Translations under genes and position numbers: made by a program
In this document: piece by piece, positions 23,166 to 36,106 of the stretch
Layout: each line of letters starts with the position of its first letter
Position numbering within the stretch: position 1 is the first letter of the stretch
The notes under the pieces: generated by a model
Databases searched by the model: none
What the model saw: only the letters and a program-made list of their open reading frames with translations
What the model was told of the DNA's origin: nothing
Assembly (NCBI GenBank): GCA_019321725.1
Contig: CM033121.1
Location: forward strand, 7,130,001-7,194,000
Direction: 5' to 3'
Length of the DNA stretch: 64,000 bases
From: Paulownia fortunei
Lineage: Eukaryota > Streptophyta > Magnoliopsida > Lamiales > Paulowniaceae

Positions 23166-25857
23166 AGATAATTGCAACATGGGTTTTTATTTAATTTAAG
23201 GATTAATAATAGATGTGGAACTTATAGATTTATTTTTTTATTTTTATTTTTTTTCATTTTTGTACTTGGAAGAACTCAAACTTTTTGAGGTTCATATATA
23301 TGTATGCTGAACTAATGAGAAATTGACCGATAACTAAGTCGTTCTAGTGGCTGAAATTTTCTTTGAAAATTTTGCAGTATTGTTTTTCTCAATTAATAAT
23401 TTAAGAATAATTTGAAAAGCAGCATGAGAATATAAATGATCTGACCTCATCAGTTAAAGGCATGCATGGTGCTGAGCTGATTTGAGTATCACTTATTTAG
23501 ATGACGAAAGAAAAGCACGCCGGTTTATTTATAATCATTTTCTTATTTATTCAAACTTTACAAATTATCAAATATTTATGTAGGTGTGCATCATGTTGAT
23601 TCTCTCGAAGCAAATAGAGAATGACTTTCATTAATAATTAAGGAATTTCCTAACAACTGAGTATTGATCTTTCAGTCCACATATGAGTGTCAAAAAAATC
23701 CTGATTTTTATTAAAAAATAAAATTGCGAATTAGTGCCGCCACTAGCATCATAAGAAAAATTACTAAAAAAATATTAAATAATTTTTTATATTTTAAAAA
23801 ATCCATCAGAATATTTTTCAATCCAAAAACCAAAAAAATGTTCCATAACTTTTCATTCCACAAAACCTAATTTCTTTGACTAAATTACCCTTGTCTTCTT
23901 AGATGCAGTTAAATAAGTTCGTTTTTAATAGAAAGCTTTTCTTTAGGTTGTTCAAATTGATTTGTACCAATGATGATTTAATTCTAATAAATTTAATTTT
24001 TGGAGAAAAATATTTTCTTGAAATTTTGGATACATGAAATATAATAAAGATAAATTTGATTTTTATAATTGAATGAACTAAAAAAAGATTAAATTTTTTT
24101 AAATTTCATAAATTAAGTTTTACACTTTTTTTTTACAAATAAATGAATATAATTAAAATAAAATTAATTTTAAAAATGAATATCAAATAAATAAAAATGT
24201 CATGATGTAAGAAGTTCAAAGGTAATTTCATCTAAAAATAGAGTAAAAGTTAATAGTTGGGTATTTTTTAAAAAAGTTAGTGAATAGGTTTTTTAGATTG
24301 AAAAATAATTTCATGGATATTTTGCATATAAAAATTTGTTTTAAGGAATTTTTAAATTTTAAAAAGTTATTTGAGAATGTATAATATGTGCTGAAATCTA
24401 AACTAAGAAATGAGAAAAGAAATCTGTATTTGCCACAGATTTATCATAGTAAAAATATGGTTAAATTTCAACCACTTCAGCCTGATTTTAAATGATGTAA
24501 GAAAATGGTAGTAAAATAAATTTTCAATTTTCAATGGTTTATGGGATCAGATAATTAAAAAAAATTAATAAATGCCAGTTTTCAATTCAGAACCTCTACA
24601 AATCAAGAAAAAAGGAAGAACCTAAAAATAGGATTGAAGTACACCAGAGGATATCCCAACTTTTGGAATTAAGGAGTTTTATTTTAGATCCGATACAATA
24701 TTATTTTAGTGACAATTTAAAAATTAATTGTTAAGTCAAACAAAAATAATAATACTACAAACATTTTTATATGTAAAAGAATAAATAAATAAATAAATTT
24801 TTAAAAGATTGTGGTTTCGGCTACTAGTGCTTCACATTGGAGTTGACTGTTGAATATTTGACCTAGACAATTGTGACTGCGGACATACAAATAATGTTCT
24901 TTCCTTAACATGGAAGACACATTAATTTAGCTGGACATATTATCTTCCAAGAACTCACCACGCAAAAATAAGAATAAAACAAAATAAAAATCATAAATTT
25001 TTTAACAATTATAGTCACAATAATGTTTGGCATTTAAAGGAAATAAATTATTATAAAAATATACAAATACTAATATATAGATGAAATTTGAAACTAAAAT
25101 CTTTTAATTGAATAATTCTGGGCATCAACCTTTTATCATTTGGGCAAAACTGTAGGCTGGTTCTACTTGAAAGTGATCTCTCCTACAACATTATTTTATT
25201 AAATGTGATTTTTATTTTTTTTAAACTAAATTTCTATCTATAGATCGGTGTAATCAAATTCGAATGTTAACTTAGTAGTTCCAATAACTGATGGAGTATG
25301 AAGCTAGAAAAAATTATTTTGACTCATATAATAGAGCGATTAGAATGATTTAAATATTTAAAGAGAGACAATAAAATTAATTTATGCGTAAAATTTAAAA
25401 TTGTATTTACTTAAAAAGGAGGGAGGCAGATCTAGTTTAGCCCCTTTTGCTCCTGCGCTCGCCTATTGAAAATGGAAGTCCTTTTGAAAGTGGATTTTAA
25501 AATCCAAACCCTAAAATTGGGCTCTTTCTGGGACATTAGATTGATTTGACCAAAAAGATGAAGAAATATCTAGTCCGTCCAAGTAATCAATTAGGGAATC
25601 TGCTCCATTGTCAAGTGGAGTACAAAATCCAGGAGCAAATTATTAAAGAATATTCTGTATTTTATATATTTGATCGAGTTAAATTTAAATTTCACAACTC
25701 AATTCCTCTTATGCGGTTCTACCCACAAAAATAATATATGAAGATTGATGAGTACACATATATTGAGCCCAAAAACATTATATTCTTGCTCAATAGTGTG
25801 TACGGATCCACGAGATCCATAACATGCTAAGAGTCCGTACTGGTCCAAGTCTCATAC
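23166..25857. other. 3' region and noncoding DNA
   Basis: The 3' untranslated region of the DUF4408/DUF761 gene begins here; no canonical AATAAA stands out in the first 150 bases. Beyond it the sequence is AT-rich without supported genes. A slightly less AT-rich patch at 25420-25740 contains a 62-codon frame with no recognisable motif. Confidence 0.45.
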
Positions 25858-27047
25858 TAAGAGTATGTTTGAAATTACTTTTCAAATAGAATTTTAGATA
25901 TAAAAATTTATTTAATTTGTTTTTTTGTATTTGGTGATTTATATTGGATGAATTTTTTGGATAAGTCATATTTCTAAAAGTTCATTCTAGAAAAGTGAGA
26001 ATAGACGGTTTCTCCAAACTCTTTTTCCATACTTTTATATGGAAGTTATTAAAAAGTTGATATTTTTCAATTCTATTCATTCTCTTTCTATTTAAATTAC
26101 CAATATTAACCTCACTATACTACTCTTCAAAATACGTTAATTCTTCCAAAACTTTTCACAAAATTTCTAGAAATTTCAAGGTACCTATCATTTTTTATTT
26201 ATGTAATTTATTTTAGTTGAGATATAGATGATGTATTGTTTATTTGAATTCTTCATACATATATTTTATATTTTTTATTCGATAATTTTTTTTGAGGAAA
26301 TTATACAAAATTCTTACTCATATAACTTTCTACACATACTGATCCTTGATAGTATTATGTATATTTTTTAGGTAAATTCTCTGGATTTGGATTGGTTCTC
26401 ATTCGTTTAAATTATTGGTAGGTTTTCTCTTTTATATATATATATATTATAAGGTTACTGTTTAATGCTAAAACTTTGTATGTAATTGGATTCTTGTTTT
26501 CTTTGCTATTTTTACCAAAATTTTATTAATTATTTCCTTTTATTCCATGAATTTTATAGTTTGTATTCATCTATGTGATGCGTTCGCTATAATTATATTT
26601 ATATATTAATTAAATTTTAGTGGCCGATTTTATCCTATAAAACTGATCACTATATTTATTTATCTATAAATATGTTAATTAAATAAATTATATTTATTTA
26701 ATTTATTCTCTTCATATTTTAGTGGACATATTAAGTGATCCACATTAATTTTGGGTTTGGATTCAAAAATTCTCAAATCAATTCAATTGATTCAATCCCA
26801 ATTTAATCAATCCAATTGATTAATTTAATTTACTCCAATTGGGCTTGCTAATCAAATTAGGTCCAATTAAATAATCTAATTATTTAATTGAATAATTTAA
26901 TTTAAGCATTAAATTAAATAGAACCAAAAATTAATTAATTAATCAATATTTTTCCAACCATTGGATAAATCCCAAAATTACAAATGTTACTTTTCACAAA
27001 GATGTGTGACCCTCTTAACTTTATTACTAAACTAGTAGTGGGCTTAC

Positions 27048-29188
27048 TGTTGGGTTCGCGCGATGCTGGGAAACGTATACGCAGCGGAATTTAAAAAATT
27101 CCCAAAACATAAATATGCATTACATCATATGTAATTAAAATGAATCCCGAAACCCTTTTGTGATTACTCAGTTGTGCGTTTTCTGATAATTAAAGTAAGA
27201 AAGTTTCAGAATCCCTTACCTTGATTTACACTTCGGCTGATGTAGGGATTGAAACGATTCAAATCATTATCTCTGCATGAAAGTATCTCTATGTTCTTCA
27301 ATTCAAAACCCATTTGATTGAAATTTGATTCGCTTCTAGGATCCCAAATGTTATCCCTCTAACGGTATCCACACCTTGGATGCCCACTCGCAACCGAATC
27401 CTATGCTAGTAGTATTCGATTCGATAATTCTATCCCAAAACGATTTTGTTTGGAAGAAGAATACACTAACAATTAGTGTTTTAGGTGTTTGATTTAATTC
27501 TTAATTCAACAATTAAATTAAGAATTAAACTAGATAAAATATTGGTGAACTTTTGGAGATTAAAAGGAAAGGAGGAACGAATTTTTGGAGATGAAAGAAA
27601 ACTATTTTTCTTCACAAAAATCTGCAATTAAAATCTCCATTAAAATATTCAAGAAGATTGTCAATAAAGGAAACCACAAGTCATTTCCATGTAGGACTCT
27701 TCTTCCTTTCTTATCTCCAACTCTTTTGGTAAGTTTCCACATCCCATAAGAACTTTCATTTTTCCTTATTATCTCATAGAAATTGAATTCCTAATTCAAC
27801 TTCCTCTAGGAATTGGATTTCCAATCCAATTTCATGATGGGCTTCCTACAAGTCCACACCTAATGGGCCTAGGCCTAAGTAATCAATTAGGCTCTACTTT
27901 AATTGATCTAATCAATTAAATTAATCTATTTAATTAATTAGGTTCATCTTACTTAATTGATCCAATCAATTAATTAAATATTCCAGTTGGGCTTCCTAAT
28001 CCAATTGGGTCCAATCAATTAATTTAATTAATTAATTGAATTAATTCCACACTTGAATTAATTTAACCCCATTAATTAATCACATTAATTAATTTAATGC
28101 AACACTTGGATTAACTTCTAGGCTAGAAATGGACTTGTCCAAGTTTTGTGTGTGACCCCTTAGATTCACTTTAAACTAGCCATGAGCTCACAACTCTTGT
28201 GACTTAGTTGAACAATTAATTATTCTGATTAATAATCAAATTAATTAATTCTCTTGAAATTAACTCATTAATTCCAAGAACCCACAAGACATGGGAAGCA
28301 TCTAGCAATGCATCATGACTCCTAGTTTAAGGTGAATGTGCGAACCTATTTCAATTACGAATACCATGCAAGTACGGTCCTTCCATCATCTAATCACCCG
28401 ATTGAACCTAAGGCATGGATGTTGAGTCAAAACCCTATTAACTCAATAACTATGTTTCCATTCCTAGTAGCTTGACTCGATGATGAATAATTAGAAAACC
28501 CCACGTCTAATTTCCATCTAACCTTGGCCATGGATTTTAGAGTCAAGTACAGTGGAACACATAAGAGATTCACTTATTCATCTAGATAGATGACGGATCC
28601 TTTGTTGGTCACTCATTAATCTCCATACATGAAGATGTTATACCCAATATAAACTCCTTGTGATTGTCATGCAATCGGAAAATACATCAAAGTACAACAT
28701 GTTATGCACAAGGTTACCATGGTGCCTCAAGTCCAAAAACTAATTCTTACACTATCGTAACGAGAAAATTCCCATTCGATAATAGAATATTTCCAATTGG
28801 AAAATTTCAGGTGGGTTGTTCAGTGTACTTGTTCCCAACAAGCACCCGCATACATGCACTAGTGTCTCCACACCAATACCTATAGAACGAGGCATCCTCC
28901 TTTCGAGCCTGCATCGTATGCGCAAGTTTCAACGGGATCAATGATATCCCATCTCATTAATCCTTAACTTGGAATATTTTAAGATCACAACATTAGAGGC
29001 ATATTCCACGATCACCATCATATGTGCAACCATACCCCATAGCTATGTGTGATCTAAGGACTTTATCTAATTCTTATGATGAATTTAAGATAAAGATTGC
29101 CATTTAAATGATATTAATATAAATAAGAATGATTCGCAAGAGTACAAGAACGGCCAGAACAATTGGCACGCCGGGCACTACTCTAACA
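27048..29188 (-). repeat. 2.14-kb LTR of the copia derivative
   Basis: On the plus strand it runs from TGTTGGGTTCGCGCGATG to CACTACTCTAACA, i.e. TGTTAGAG...CCCAACA in element direction. It is related to, but clearly diverged from, the solo LTRs at 26576-31254 and 56373-58573: it shares the terminal motif, a TATACGCAGCGGAA-type block near one end and a block around 28650-28860. The middle is rich in AATTAATTAATT words. Confidence 0.85.
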
Positions 29189-30254
29189 ATCTCCCATTTG
29201 CCCTAGATACAATTGCCCTCATATTAAAGCCCATCTTCTGAAGATGTCCTTCAAATACTTAGGGTTAAAATAGTGGGTCTGCTATATTTTCTGCCGAGGG
29301 AAATCTTTCCACGGTGATGTTGCCTCTACCAATGATTTTCATAACCAGGGTATCGCTAATCTATTTATGCTTGGATCTTTTGATGAGACCTTGGCTTCTT
29401 TGCTTGTACAATAACCCTCATTGTTATCGCAGTACTCTAGTACTCAATCAACAATGGTTGGAACTACATCTAACATTTAGATTACGTTTCTTATCCAAAC
29501 AATCCATTTTTGCAGCATCGTATGCCAAGATGTATTCAATCACGGTGGTGGAATCCACGATTGTTACAAGCTTGGAACTCTTTCCAACTAACCATCCCAC
29601 CATTTAGGATGAACATGAATTTAGACATATACTTCAAGTCATCTACTTTAGACTAAAAACTAGATGAAGCATCTAAGTTTCAGTTCTCCATAACCGAACT
29701 CCAAAAAGAAATCATTAGTGCTTCATAAGTACTAAAGATCGTCTTTACGCTTCTAATGCTTTTCGCATCACATTGATTGATATTTTGCTCGTAACACTTA
29801 GAGCATTTCTAATATCAAATCATGTACATAGATTTGCATATTTTATGCTTTCTTTCAAGGATGCATAAAACATGTGAGTCATTATTTCTCTTTCATTCAA
29901 AAGTCTTTGGGGACGAGGACTTCGAAAGAAAAATCCCATGACTCATAAACAAGAATCTCTCCTAGGATTCTTCCATGCTAAACCCTTTTAGCATCTAATC
30001 TATGTACTTGGATTTAGGATAGTCCAAGCATCTTTTCAGATCTATCTCCATAAATCTCAATCCCCAATCCCTAGGATGCTTATCCCAAATCTCTCTTGGA
30101 GAACTTTGTAGATGACAAGTCTCAGTTGACTGCAATATTTCTACATCATCTCTATGAGTAAAATGTCATCAACGTAAAACACAACAATCATTACCATACT
30201 CCCACTAACCTCTTGTACACATATGCTCATTCACATTCCTAAGGAAATCTAACA
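29189..30254 (-). pseudogene. Copia reverse transcriptase and RNase H remnant
   Basis: Read right to left. The RT block VSGSMVMIVVFYVDDILLI lies near 30215-30155 and contains the YVDD catalytic motif. RNase H follows, ending with GNITVERFPSAENIADP near 29325-29270. The element-direction purine tract AGGGCAAATGGGAGATTG precedes the LTR at 29189-29206. Stops and frame changes occur throughout. The upstream two-thirds of pol and all of gag are absent. Confidence 0.82.
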
Positions 30255-31601
30255 CTTACAACATTTGTAACTTATGAATAACACTTATTCCAATTAATTA
30301 ATTCATTTAGAATCAACTCCTTAATTTCAAGTATCTCACTATCCATAAAAATATCTAACAAGTAATCATGATAAATTAGTTTTAGGTAAAATAACGAATA
30401 AACCTATTTCAGTTGCGAGTATCATACATGTACGATCCTTTCGACAACTAATCTTCCAATTGAATTTAGGGCATAGATTATAAGTTGAAATTCTAAATGA
30501 TTCAATAATTGTGATCTCATTTCAAGTTCCAATTATTCTTGATGAATCATGATTTATCCTGTTTTGGTCAAGATTTTTGAATCACGAACTATAAAAACAC
30601 AGGAAATTTCCTTGTTTAAAAAGACAAGTATCGAATTCTATGTTGGTCACTGACAAACCTCCATGCACACCATTGTAATACTCAACATACCCCATTTGTA
30701 ATTGTCAAGCAATCAGAAGATATATCAAAATGCTGCAGGATGCACACAAGGCTACCATCGCGCCTCAATTCTAAGAACTAGTCGTGTACTATCGCAACAC
30801 AGAAATTCTTATTTCGACAGACAAAATCTCCAACTAAGAATTTCTTGCGAGTCATGTTCGGTGTACTTGTTCCCTAACAAGTGCTCACATGCATGTACTT
30901 GCGTCTCTATGCTAATGTCAATAGAATGTGACATCCTCGTCTCACGAGCATGCATTATATATGCGAGTCTTATTGAGCTATTTGATGTCCTATCTCAAAA
31001 AGCTCTCGACTCGCAACTTATTTAATACCAAAAGCTTAGAAGCATGTTTCATGATCGCCATCATATGCGAGACCGTGCCCCGTAACTAAATTTGATCTAA
31101 GGACTTTATCTAATGTGCAGAAATAAAAGATGTAAGACATAAAATAAATAAAATGCCTTTTTATTAATATGATTCCCAATAAAATTATTTTATACAAGAA
31201 AAAAGAGTATAATACACTCAATCTAATTGTGCCGTTGGACATCCTACTCCAACACTATGCTTGTTGGGTCTCTCGTTATAAAAAAATATAAATGGAAGCT
31301 TCTTTTTTCTTTTAATGGAATTTCTTATGAATGTTTTTATCGGGTGTACTTCTTCAATATTAGATTTTGTTTACGTTCTGCTCTCTAAATATATCAAAGT
31401 GTCTTTGATTGAAATTTGTTGATCAGACATAGTATAGGATAGTACTATATTACATGTCATCATTCTCCTTATTTGAATAGAATTCTTATATTTTTAATTT
31501 TTTTTTATTAATTTTTTCATGTTTGTTAATAAAGATATAGAACTTAACTCAAATATATAACAATTTAAGAAAAATGCAAAGCTAAATGCAGTTTAGAATA
31601 G

Positions 31602-32491
31602 TGATGCACACAAGGTGTTTGTTGAATTGTGTTGTGAGCAAATATCAAAAGGGAGTAAGCTAGGTACCTTTTTCAATAGAGATGGGTGGAACAAAATTTC
31701 TATTGACTTTGTCCAGAAGACTGATTTGAACTATGATAATAAGCAATAGAAAAATTATTGGGAAAATACCAAGTAAGATTGGAAAGTGTGGTATAAATTG
31801 ATAACTTCAAATATTGGACTTGGTTGTGATAATATCAAAAACACCGTTTTTGCATCTGATGAATGGTAGAATGAGTACTTGAAGGTAAATTGTTGTTTTT
31901 CATTAACTTATGAAACTTATAAACATACACATATGTCATAGTAAAAACTTTAATGACTTATTTTATAATTTCCTAGGTCAATCCGAATGTAATTAAATAT
32001 CGATACAAAGGACTTGAAAATTTTGAGGAATTGACCTTTTTGTTCAAAGAAGGATATGTAGCTGAAAAAAAAATGCTTGGCCATTTTTAGAAGGATCTCT
32101 ACCAAATAACTCTATTGGGCCATGTCAAACCCAATCAAGTCAATCAAAAGAAAATATAATACAAATAGATCTATAGGTACAAGTTGAAGAACCAAACAAA
32201 GTAGTTAAATCAAATCAAACTAAAAATGGAGTTAGAGATATTGTTTCTGTTCGATACCATAAGAGGGCTAGGGATGAGTTTTCACTACCTAAATGCTCTC
32301 GTAAAGTTTCATCTGGTGCAAATATAGATATGTATTTTGATCGTATTTGTGAAATTGTTGAAGCAATGGGTGCAAGAATTGAGAATAAAATGCAAGAATG
32401 TATTAATATATTGAATGACATTTCTAAAGTCTCTGAAGGAAGTAAATTTTATTTGTTTGCTGGTAGGATTTTTTTGAAAAAGGAACAATGA
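31602..32491 (+). pseudogene. Harbinger Myb/SANT-like DNA-binding gene, decayed
   Basis: Exon 1 (31602-31884) encodes a Myb/SANT-like fold: AHKVFVELCCEQISKGSK, TFFNRDGWNKISIDFVQKT, LNYDNKQ, then ASDEW. Its splice site GAAG|GTAAAT leads to exon 2 at 31977 (NPNVIKYRYKGLENFEEL). The C-terminal helix region continues at about 32215-32491 (FDRICEIVEAMGARIENK). The conserved tryptophan and the spacing to the ASDEW motif fit the MSANTD proteins that partner Harbinger transposases in DNA binding and nuclear import. In-frame stops (after NYDNKQ, within SDEW-stop-NEYLK and near 32088) break it. No intact start was found. Confidence 0.75.
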
Positions 32492-33006
32492 GATTTATTT
32501 ATTGCTCTTGGAATTTGGAATTGTGGTTCTTGTGGCTTCAAGATGAAAAATAACAATATGATAAGACTATTAATAGGATCTATTCCATATAGACTAGATC
32601 TAGAATATTCTTACTATTTAAATTAGGTGTAAGACATAGTTGTCCTTTTTCTTCATTAAGTTTCTAGTTAGCATTTAAAAGATTTCAAAGTAGGTATCAG
32701 TTAATAATTTTTAATAGATACTCTTTTTATTAATATTTGAAAAGTGATTTTTTATTGCTTTCTATAACTAATTGAATTGAATTATTATTTTTTCTAGCAT
32801 TGTTTTTTTTTTTGTCTGTATTTTTGTATATATCTTCTTTTGTCACCAATTTATTAAAAAAATATTCCGATATATGTGGATTATATATATATTTTATATT
32901 AATTATCATTATTTCTAAATAAAAAACTTGAGGGATAAATTGTCAATTGTCTAACAATGGAATATGAATGTTTTTTCCTAATATTATTTTTGTTTGCTAA
33001 GGTATA

Positions 33007-34420
33007 ATGGACTTGAATGAAGAAAATGAATATGATGAATTCAAAGATCTTACATGAGTTGCATTAGTAAGTGTTATGGTTGGCAAATTCATATCTTATT
33101 ATGAGAATTATATAGTGAAGGAGCCTTGTACAGAGTCAATGCATCGAGGGCATCGCCTTGTAATGGATGTTATAAAGGGACATCATGAGCATTGTCATCA
33201 ATTATTTAGAATGAAAAAATATGTCTTTTTGCGACTTACAAAAGAACTTCGACAAATAAATTTGCTAAATAATAGTCGCGAGGTAAGTGTTGAAGAACAA
33301 TTGGCTATCTTTCTAATGACTACTGGTCATGACGAAAGGAATATGATGTTACAAGAACGTTTTCAACATTTAGGAGAAACTATTAGTCATCACTTCAACA
33401 CAATATTGAAATCTCTTATGAACTTTTCCATGGTAGTGATTGTTGCATCGTCATTTGAACAAATGCCAAGTTATATATGTAATAATCCTAAATATTGGCT
33501 ACACTTAAAGGTAAATTTTTTCACATCAAGTATCTAGTTTATATTTTACTGTGAAAAACATATTGCTATCTAATATTTCTTTCTTTTTCTTTTTGTTTTT
33601 AATTAGGGTTGTATTGGTGCAATTGATGGAATACATGTACATGTTGTTATCCTAACTAATGAACAACTTGCATATCATGGGAGTAAAGGTGATTGCACTC
33701 AAAATATTATGGCTGCATGCTCATTTAATATGCGGTTCACCTTTATTTTGGCAGGATGGGAAGGAACTGCTCACGATTCTTGTATATTTAATGAAGCTAT
33801 TCATAGACTAACTTTGAAATTCCCCATGCCTCCACAGGTTAGCAGTCCTATAAAAGTCTTATTTTTTATATTTTTTTATATGATAATACATGTATTTGCT
33901 CTCTTTAGGTAAATATTATGTTGTTGATATTGGGTATTCAAATATGCCTGGAATTTTAGCACTTGTAAGGCACAAGCTATCATCCAAAACAATTTTGAAT
34001 GGGCAGCGGGCAAGTGGATCTAAAGAATTATTTAATCACCCCCACTCATCATTAAGAAATATAATTGAGCGTTGTTTTAGAGTATTGAAGTCTCGATGTC
34101 CAATTTTAAAAAAAATAGCCAAATTTTCTTCTGAAACTCAAAGACTAATTATTGTTGCTTCAATGACATTACATAATTATATAAGATAAGAGACAATAGC
34201 CGATGAAGAATTTAAACATTATGATGAACATGAAGATTACTTCAGTGACAAGGAAGAAACAAAGGTTGACTTAGAGGAATATGATGACGAATCATATGAA
34301 ATCGTAAATGAGCAACAAAGTTAAGAAATGACTATTGTATGTGATGCTATAACCGATTCCTATACCAGGCAAGAGGATTTTGACTACGATGAATTTCTTC
34401 AATTAAATTTTAATTTTTGA
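33007..34420 (+). pseudogene. PIF/Harbinger DDE transposase (ALP1-like), decayed
   Basis: The start MDLNEENEYDEF at 33007 is followed by a stop at about 33055. The frame then runs 33076-33510 (HRGHRLVMDVIKGHHEHC, a helix-turn-helix-like N-terminus), exon 2 33607-33837 (GCIGAIDGIHVHV holds the first catalytic D; GWEGTAHDSCIFN follows) and exon 3 from 33909 (VVDIGYSN, second D; NIIERCFRVLKSRCPIL, catalytic E region). Introns have GT-AG ends, but joining exons 2 and 3 as read shifts the frame by one base. A stop at 34187-34189 cuts off an acidic tail that stays open to 34418. All three catalytic positions are still visible. ALP1-type domesticated relatives exist in plants, but stops and inverted ends here argue for a plain transposon relic. 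Confidence 0.85.
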
Positions 34421-35186
34421 ATTTGAACATCTTGTTAGTTTTCATTATTCAACTTTTTTCTTGGGTTGGACATCTTTATTAGTTTAAGGATTGAACTTGA
34501 GATGATTTTCAATTAATTATATTTACAAGCTCATTTTATTATATAGTATTTCATCTTCTATTTTTAACGAACAGTGTAGTGTTGATATTACATGTACTTT
34601 TGCATATAAAAAAAAAATTTGCAACATGTCATGTATTATTTTTCTTAAGATAGATTTTCTCAAATTTAATTACTCCACTTTTAATAGAAATATTTATGCT
34701 TTTGAACAATGGCATTAGAATTGTTGTTGATTACAATTACTTAAAAATAAAAGTGAAAATCATGAAAGAGAAATTGAAACTATGATTTATAATTTTTTCA
34801 TTAATCTAATTTGTGAATTTTTTTTGAACAATTCCACAAAAAAGAAAACTAAATTAATAACTGATAAAAAAATAAAATTATATTTTACTTAAGTATTGAT
34901 AAAAATATATATATATATATATCGATTAATTCATATACCATAGAAAATACTTTTAATTTAAATAGGGATAATATTATTAAATTCATATTAAAAATGCATT
35001 TTTCAATTAGTTTACCAAATACAATTTCACGTGAAAAATGAACTTTTAGTTATAAAGCACTTTTTTGAAATGAGTTTTATCAGATATATGTTAATAATGT
35101 AAAAGGACTTTTCAAAAAGATACTTAATAAAAAAATTATTTTTTAAATAAATTTTTATTGTAAAAGTGCTCCCAAACATACACTAA

Positions 35187-36064
35187 ATATTTTTAAATAC
35201 CCATTATAAGCAAGATATGCAATATATTATGTATTTTACAGTTTTAAGTTTAATTAGTATTTTTTTTTTCTAAATATGTATGAACTTAAGCATTAAAGGA
35301 TTTTTTTCAAATAATTCTGGAATTCATGTCACATAAAACTATTTTTACGATTTATTCATGTTGTACAAAGTAATCCTCTTTTAGACGAATTGTTTCACAT
35401 TCTGACAAAACCATCGACAGGTACTTTACAGCTTCAAAGATTATTATTATATTTATATTAAGCTAGATAATAAATTTTCCACATTTTTGGACGCAACTCA
35501 TTTTCTAAAAGAACCATCACGAATCTTGCATTGTTGACTCAAGCTATGAACTTGCATTTTAAATTAGTCAAGCTTGAGATCCAATATAGTAAATTTTATT
35601 TATATTATATCAAAGAGTGAAAATTATATGGTCAACATAAGGTGAATTTTACTACTAACTTGATATTATTTCAATTTACATAGTATAAAAGCATCCTGTG
35701 TAGATAAAAAAAATTCATCTATTATCAATCATTTTTTCATTTAACTCAAGTCAAGCGTTATAAAGTTTAAAATTTTAAAAATAGAAACAGTACCTTTTGT
35801 AGCATAATTATAATGTTCTTACTTGTTAATACCAACAAGCTCAATTAGTTTTTCTGTTGAAATGTGAAACTTTTAAAAATATTACACTATTCAAGAGTTA
35901 GGACCTACTCATGATTTACAAACAGTTATCCTTAAACATCGAACAAGACTGAAATTTAATGTAATAAACACCATATAAGTATTCAAGTTGGTTTGATAAT
36001 TATATGGAATCAAAATTAGAAAATTTGATTTTGACATATGTACAGACATACATTCATACATATA

Positions 36065-36106
<42 letters not shown>

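Larger units (their letters stand above)
27048..30254 (-). mobile_element. Copia deletion derivative inserted in the solo LTR
   Basis: Flanked by CTTAC at 27043-27047 and 30255-30259. Joining the flanks recreates the uninterrupted LTR sequence seen at 56373-58573. It contains one full 3' LTR (27048-29188), a polypurine tract, and reverse transcriptase/RNase H remnants. The far end is only TGTTAGA (read in element direction) joined directly to RT. So the 5' LTR beyond its first ~7 bases, gag, integrase and the start of RT are missing although the target duplication is intact. Confidence 0.82.
26576..31254 (-). mobile_element. Solo LTR of a long-LTR retrotransposon, split by a later insertion
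   Basis: Flanked by CTATG at 26571-26575 and 31255-31259. The left part (26576-27047) and right part (30255-31254) together match, in reverse, the solo LTR at 56373-58573. The left end TGATGCGTTCGCTATAAT corresponds to TGTTGGGTTCGCTATAAT in the other copy. After it about 700 bp of LTR sequence is absent, with the break falling at a CTATAAT word present on both sides of the missing part. The right end ...CTACTCCAACA corresponds to the TGTTAGAGTAGGATG start. It interrupts the Harbinger element upstream of its genes. Confidence 0.85.
25861..35183 (+). mobile_element. PIF/Harbinger transposon, two-gene type, with nested insertions
   Basis: The left end GAGTATGTTTG...ACTTTT (from 25861) matches the reverse complement of the right end GTGTATGTTTG...ACTTTT (ending 35183). 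Both are flanked by TAA (25858-25860 and 35184-35186), the 3-bp target of this superfamily. Inside are a Myb/SANT-like DNA-binding gene and a DDE transposase gene on the plus strand, the standard two-gene layout. A solo LTR complex (26576-31254 plus a duplicated CTATG) accounts for about half the span; without it the element is ~4.6 kb. Both genes carry stops, so it is inactive. Confidence 0.85.

Noticed and set aside
25546..25734. 62-codon frame as a small gene or ribosomal-protein pseudogene
   Set aside because: No family motif could be recognised and no start context or splice sites support it.
27048..31254. One complete retrotransposon with LTRs at 27048-29188 and 30255-31254
   Set aside because: The two LTR-like regions belong to different families, the second continues the sequence left of 27048, and separate target duplications (CTTAC, CTATG) show two insertion events.
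33007..34420. Domesticated ALP1-like host gene
   Set aside because: Internal stops, a phase break between exons 2 and 3, and flanking inverted ends with TAA duplication indicate a transposon relic.
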